The notes beneath the pieces are model-generated. The model was not told the DNA's origin. It did not search any database and worked only from the letters and a program-made list of their open reading frames with translations. Below are positions 12,199-12,219 of a DNA stretch of 12,219 bases, one piece after another; the stretch's first letter is position 1; the number at the start of each line of letters is the position of its first letter. Both the position numbers and the translations under genes were made by a program. The stretch is from NCBI GenBank assembly GCA_900555675.1, contig UNSN01000021.1, forward strand, positions 1-12,219, read 5' to 3'. The stretch is from Candidatus Saccharimonadota bacterium (GTDB lineage Bacteria; Patescibacteriota; Saccharimonadia; Saccharimonadales; Saccharimonadaceae).

Positions 12199-12219
12199 TT
12201 ACTGACGGACAATTTCCAA

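Noticed and set aside
1..12219. Recoded TGA (Gly or Trp) as in some CPR lineages
   Set aside because: Conserved proteins here end or read normally with the standard code and need no in-frame TGA readthrough.

Overview
The window most resembles a chromosomal segment of a member of the candidate phylum Saccharibacteria (TM7) or a close CPR relative. This is inferred from gene style and is not proven. Supporting signs are compact genes, moderate-to-low GC, a standard code with TGA used as stop, several probably leaderless starts placed 6-7 nt after a TATAAT-like -10 box, secreted LRR-tailed glycanases with an LAxTG-type sorting signal, and a GT2-GT39 fusion. No marker gene settles the phylum.

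Layout. Positions 1-30 hold a good promoter firing out of the window on the minus strand. Positions 90-1753 encode an OmpR-type response regulator and its histidine kinase (minus strand, overlapping by 4 nt). Positions 1829-2821 encode an MccF/LD-carboxypeptidase-type serine peptidase (family S66). Upstream of it, at 2850-2958, is the most interesting element: an extended -10 promoter, a leaderless 14-codon ORF with five His codons among seven consecutive codons (MTKLFLQHHHHLHV), and mutually exclusive antiterminator and terminator hairpins. This is the layout of a classical histidine attenuator, but it precedes a peptidase and not his biosynthesis. Next to it lie the first 12 codons of a second response-regulator gene (2951-3058), left as a remnant, and a small winged-helix regulator (3097-3372).

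Positions 3513-6681 (plus strand) hold a tandem pair of secreted GH16 endo-beta-glucanase-like proteins with internalin-like LRR tails. The first ends early and lacks any anchor. The second continues to an LANTG sorting signal and a membrane helix. Each gene has its own duplicated extended -10 promoter and its own strong terminator.

Positions 6746-9858 (minus strand) are a two-gene unit: a fused GT2 plus YkcB-like GT39 membrane glycosyltransferase, followed by a single-pass protein with a Ser/Thr/Gln/Gly-rich tail. They may act together in extracytoplasmic protein or envelope glycosylation.

Positions 9907-11989 (minus strand) look like accessory DNA beside a tRNA: a 533-residue protein ending in a HEPN-like R-x4-H motif and a 127-residue acidic orphan, with a perfect inverted repeat between them. 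A complete tRNA-Asn(GUU) with consensus promoter and terminator closes the window. No CRISPR array, insertion sequence or rRNA was seen.
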